Below, one piece after another: positions 7,235 to 8,397 of a stretch of DNA of 8,397 bases. The notes beneath the pieces are model-generated. The model worked only from the letters and a program-made list of their open reading frames with translations. It made no database searches and was not told the DNA's origin. Position 1 is the first letter of the stretch; each line of letters starts with the position of its first letter. The stretch comes from Gammaproteobacteria bacterium (lineage in GTDB: Bacteria; Pseudomonadota; Gammaproteobacteria; Nitrosococcales; Methylophagaceae): the NCBI GenBank assembly GCA_002402245.1, contig NVVP01000028.1:15323-23719 (forward strand). Reading direction: 5' to 3'. A program made the position numbers and the translations under genes.

Positions 7235-7427
7235 CGTATTTGTATTATTTAAGCTGATTTTGATTATTGCTTGAGTTATTCATGAGGATATTTCAGTTTA
7301 GCTGGCGGTTGTGGTCATTTCAAATTAGTGGGTACTCTATTGAATGTAGCCAAATTAACAATGTCCCAAACGATCTGCTTGAGGTATATTAGCGGCCTGC
7401 TTTACTAATCACCCAATAGAGATAATC
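7235..7427. other. Noncoding gap after the urease cluster
   Basis: This 193-bp stretch lies between ureG and the lipoprotein gene. I see no GC-rich hairpin followed by a T-run, so the operon end is not marked by an obvious intrinsic terminator. The only weak hairpin is AAGC/GCTT around 7250-7272. A possible promoter for the downstream gene is TTGAGG at 7379-7384 with TACTAA at 7403-7408 (18-bp spacer), which is only a partial match. The longest internal frame, 36 codons at 7282-7392, has no family features. Confidence 0.6.
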
Positions 7428-7931
7428 ATGGTTTTCATCAATAGAAAAGTAAATCTTTCTCTTCTTATACTGGCGTTCTTCTTTGTCGCTGGCTGTGCAA
7501 GTAATAACACTATCCCTCCATCTCCTACTAAACTTGAGTTTAAACTGGGTAGTTTTGATGAGTTCTCTGGTTCGGTAAGTTATAGGACAAATGATGAGTT
7601 CGATAAAGTGGTCTATGTTAATGACAAAGCGGTGTTAACAGCGAGTCATATTGAATCGGTTGATTATACTGCTTCTCAATTCTTACCAGGGGCTTATGAC
7701 GTGGTCATGGAGCTGGACGATGTGGGAACTAAAATTCTAGCTGAGATTACAACTAATCATCTAGGTCAAGTTATGGCCTTGATTATAAATGAACAGGTAG
7801 TGCTTGCCGCCACTATCTATAACCCTATTATGTATGGACAATTCATAATTTCAGGTATTGAATCACTTGACAAAGAAAAAGCAAAAAAACTTAAGAAAAA
7901 GATACGGCGTGCAATGAAAAGTGCTGATTAG
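7428..7931 (+). CDS. Putative lipoprotein of unknown function
   Basis: I do not recognise a family for this 167-residue protein. The first 22 residues are a lipoprotein signal peptide (positively charged R6-K7, hydrophobic core LSLLILAFFF) ending in the lipobox VAGC with the lipidated cysteine at C23. S25 at position +3 and A24 at +2 give no inner-membrane retention aspartate, so outer-membrane sorting is likely. The mature part begins with a short proline/serine linker, then about 120 residues with alternating hydrophobic pattern suggesting beta-structure. It ends in a strongly basic tail (DKEKAKKLKKKIRRAMKSAD). AGAG at 7418-7421 is a modest ribosome binding site for ATG 7428. It stands 193 bp from ureG and shows no link to urea metabolism. 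That it is a lipoprotein gene is well supported; its function is unknown. Confidence 0.85.
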   Translation: MVFINRKVNLSLLILAFFFVAGCASNNTIPPSPTKLEFKLGSFDEFSGSVSYRTNDEFDKVVYVNDKAVLTASHIESVDYTASQFLPGAYDVVMELDDVGTKILAEITTNHLGQVMALIINEQVVLAATIYNPIMYGQFIISGIESLDKEKAKKLKKKIRRAMKSAD

Positions 7932-8009
7932 TTTTAATCTTACTTTCAATGAGTCAGGTTTCTAATTTAAGAAAAACAATATTGAGGCGAGTTAGTAGTC
8001 GTCATTAAA

Positions 8010-8025
8010 ATGTAAGTTTTTACAT
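8010..8025. repeat. AT-rich inverted repeat (ATGTAA-N4-TTACAT)
   Basis: A perfect 6-bp inverted repeat with a 4-base centre lies in the gap between the lipoprotein gene and the porin-like gene. It is short, AT-only apart from one G:C pair per arm and has no following T-run, so it is a poor terminator. It could be an operator half-site pair or chance. Confidence 0.4.
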
Positions 8026-8049
8026 CTATAAGATAAATTCCATTTATAC

Positions 8050-8068
8050 TGTGATGTACATATCATTG
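8050..8068 (+). promoter_or_regulatory. CRP-like site upstream of porin-like gene
   Basis: TGTGA-TGTACA-TATCA at 8050-8065 has a perfect left half-site and an imperfect right half-site of the enterobacterial CRP consensus TGTGA-N6-TCACA, about 130 bp before the porin-like start codon. By eye 14 of 19 bases match the extended consensus. Many outer-membrane porin genes are CRP-controlled, which makes it plausible but not shown. No strong promoter could be placed next to it; TTGCAA (8152-8157) and CATATT (8175-8180), with a 17-bp spacer, are a weak candidate further downstream. Confidence 0.25.
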
Positions 8069-8197
8069 TTAATAGTTGTTGCTAAGATAAAAAATGACTT
8101 GGTTGATGCGAAATAAGGACTGTTTCTGCTTGTTGTCTTCCAAATAGATCATTGCAAAGTGAATAATGATATCTCATATTTATTTTAAGATAGATTA

Positions 8198-8397
8198 ATG
8201 ATGTCCAATATGCGTTTACTTAGAAAAATACATAGCAGATTATTAATAGCCAGTTTAGCTATCCTTGTTAGTGTTGATTTATATGCACTAGAAACAGGGT
8301 TAGATAATTTTTCTATTAATGGCTTTGGCACCTTATCTTTAATGAAAGGCTCTGATAGTGAGCTAGGATTTAGAGAAATGCTTAGCCAAAGCGGTGT
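8198..8397 (+). CDS. Putative outer-membrane porin-like protein (N-terminal fragment, cut by window end)
   Basis: Sixty-six codons are visible and the frame is open at the window end. An in-frame stop at 8186-8188 limits the start to ATG 8198, 8201 or 8210. From 8210 the protein begins MRLLRKIHSRLLIASLAILV, a signal peptide that would be cut after Y-A before LETGLDN. The mature start continues FSINGFGTLSLMKGSDSELGFRE, resembling the first beta-strand (F-S-x-x-GFGTL) and acidic loop of gammaproteobacterial porin-like outer-membrane proteins. This is a general resemblance recalled from the family and the substrate cannot be named. The ribosome binding site is weak (AAGATAGA at 8187-8194), which leaves the exact start open. 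Confidence 0.65.
   Translation, partial: MMSNMRLLRKIHSRLLIASLAILVSVDLYALETGLDNFSINGFGTLSLMKGSDSELGFREMLSQSG

Noticed and set aside
7282..7392. 36-codon frame in the gap after ureG
   Set aside because: The ribosome binding site is weak, composition is nondescript, and a frame of this length is expected by chance.
7335..7421. 8-bp inverted repeat CTCTATTG (7335-7342) / CAATAGAG (7414-7421)
   Set aside because: The arms are 71 bp apart, do not extend, and flanking similar blocks are not collinear; chance is likely.
7926..7939. GATTA-GTTT-TAATC hairpin at the lipoprotein stop as a terminator
   Set aside because: A 5-bp AT-rich stem without a T-run is too weak for an intrinsic terminator.
1..8397. 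CRISPR array, tRNA/rRNA genes, insertion sequences, phage or defence genes
   Set aside because: No regularly spaced repeats, cloverleaf-like stretches, transposase frames or terminal inverted repeats were found; the window is almost wholly occupied by the urea genes and two envelope genes.

Overview
The window holds the downstream half of a urea-uptake and urease gene cluster, all on the + strand, followed by two unrelated-looking envelope genes. The DNA is moderately AT-rich. The UreA/B/C sequences are of the three-subunit bacterial type and align residue for residue at the active site with the Klebsiella enzyme. A lipoprotein and an outer-membrane-type protein follow the cluster. Together these suggest a Gram-negative gammaproteobacterium, perhaps aquatic; genus cannot be fixed from the sequence.

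Layout. Positions 1-510 are the C-terminal half of the urea ABC permease UrtC, then come the two ATPases UrtD (577-1323) and UrtE (1342-2031). After only 22 bp the urease genes begin: ureD (2054-2896), ureA (2914-3216), ureB (3245-3571), ureC (3558-5264, overlapping ureB by 14 bp), ureE (5267-5719), a 59-codon gene for a histidine-rich membrane peptide (5735-5914), ureF (about 5916-6608) and ureG (6623-7234). Gaps between neighbours are -14 to +28 bp throughout the ure genes, so urt and ure probably form one transcript. Its promoter and urtA, urtB and the start of urtC lie upstream of the window. A 193-bp noncoding gap without a convincing terminator separates ureG from a small lipoprotein gene (7428-7931). 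A further 266-bp gap holds a CRP-like palindrome and an AT-rich inverted repeat, ahead of the start of an outer-membrane porin-like gene cut off by the window end (8198-8397).

How it works together. UrtABCDE would import urea at low concentration using ATP. UreABC hydrolyses it to ammonia and carbamate. UreD, UreF, UreG and UreE deliver nickel to the UreC active site with GTP hydrolysis by UreG. All catalytic and nickel-binding residues I could check are present, so the system should be functional. The least explained item is the 59-residue protein between ureE and ureF. It has an ideal ribosome binding site, a signal peptide, a periplasmic segment with six histidines and one membrane helix. 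Its position and composition suggest a metal-related role, but this is inference.
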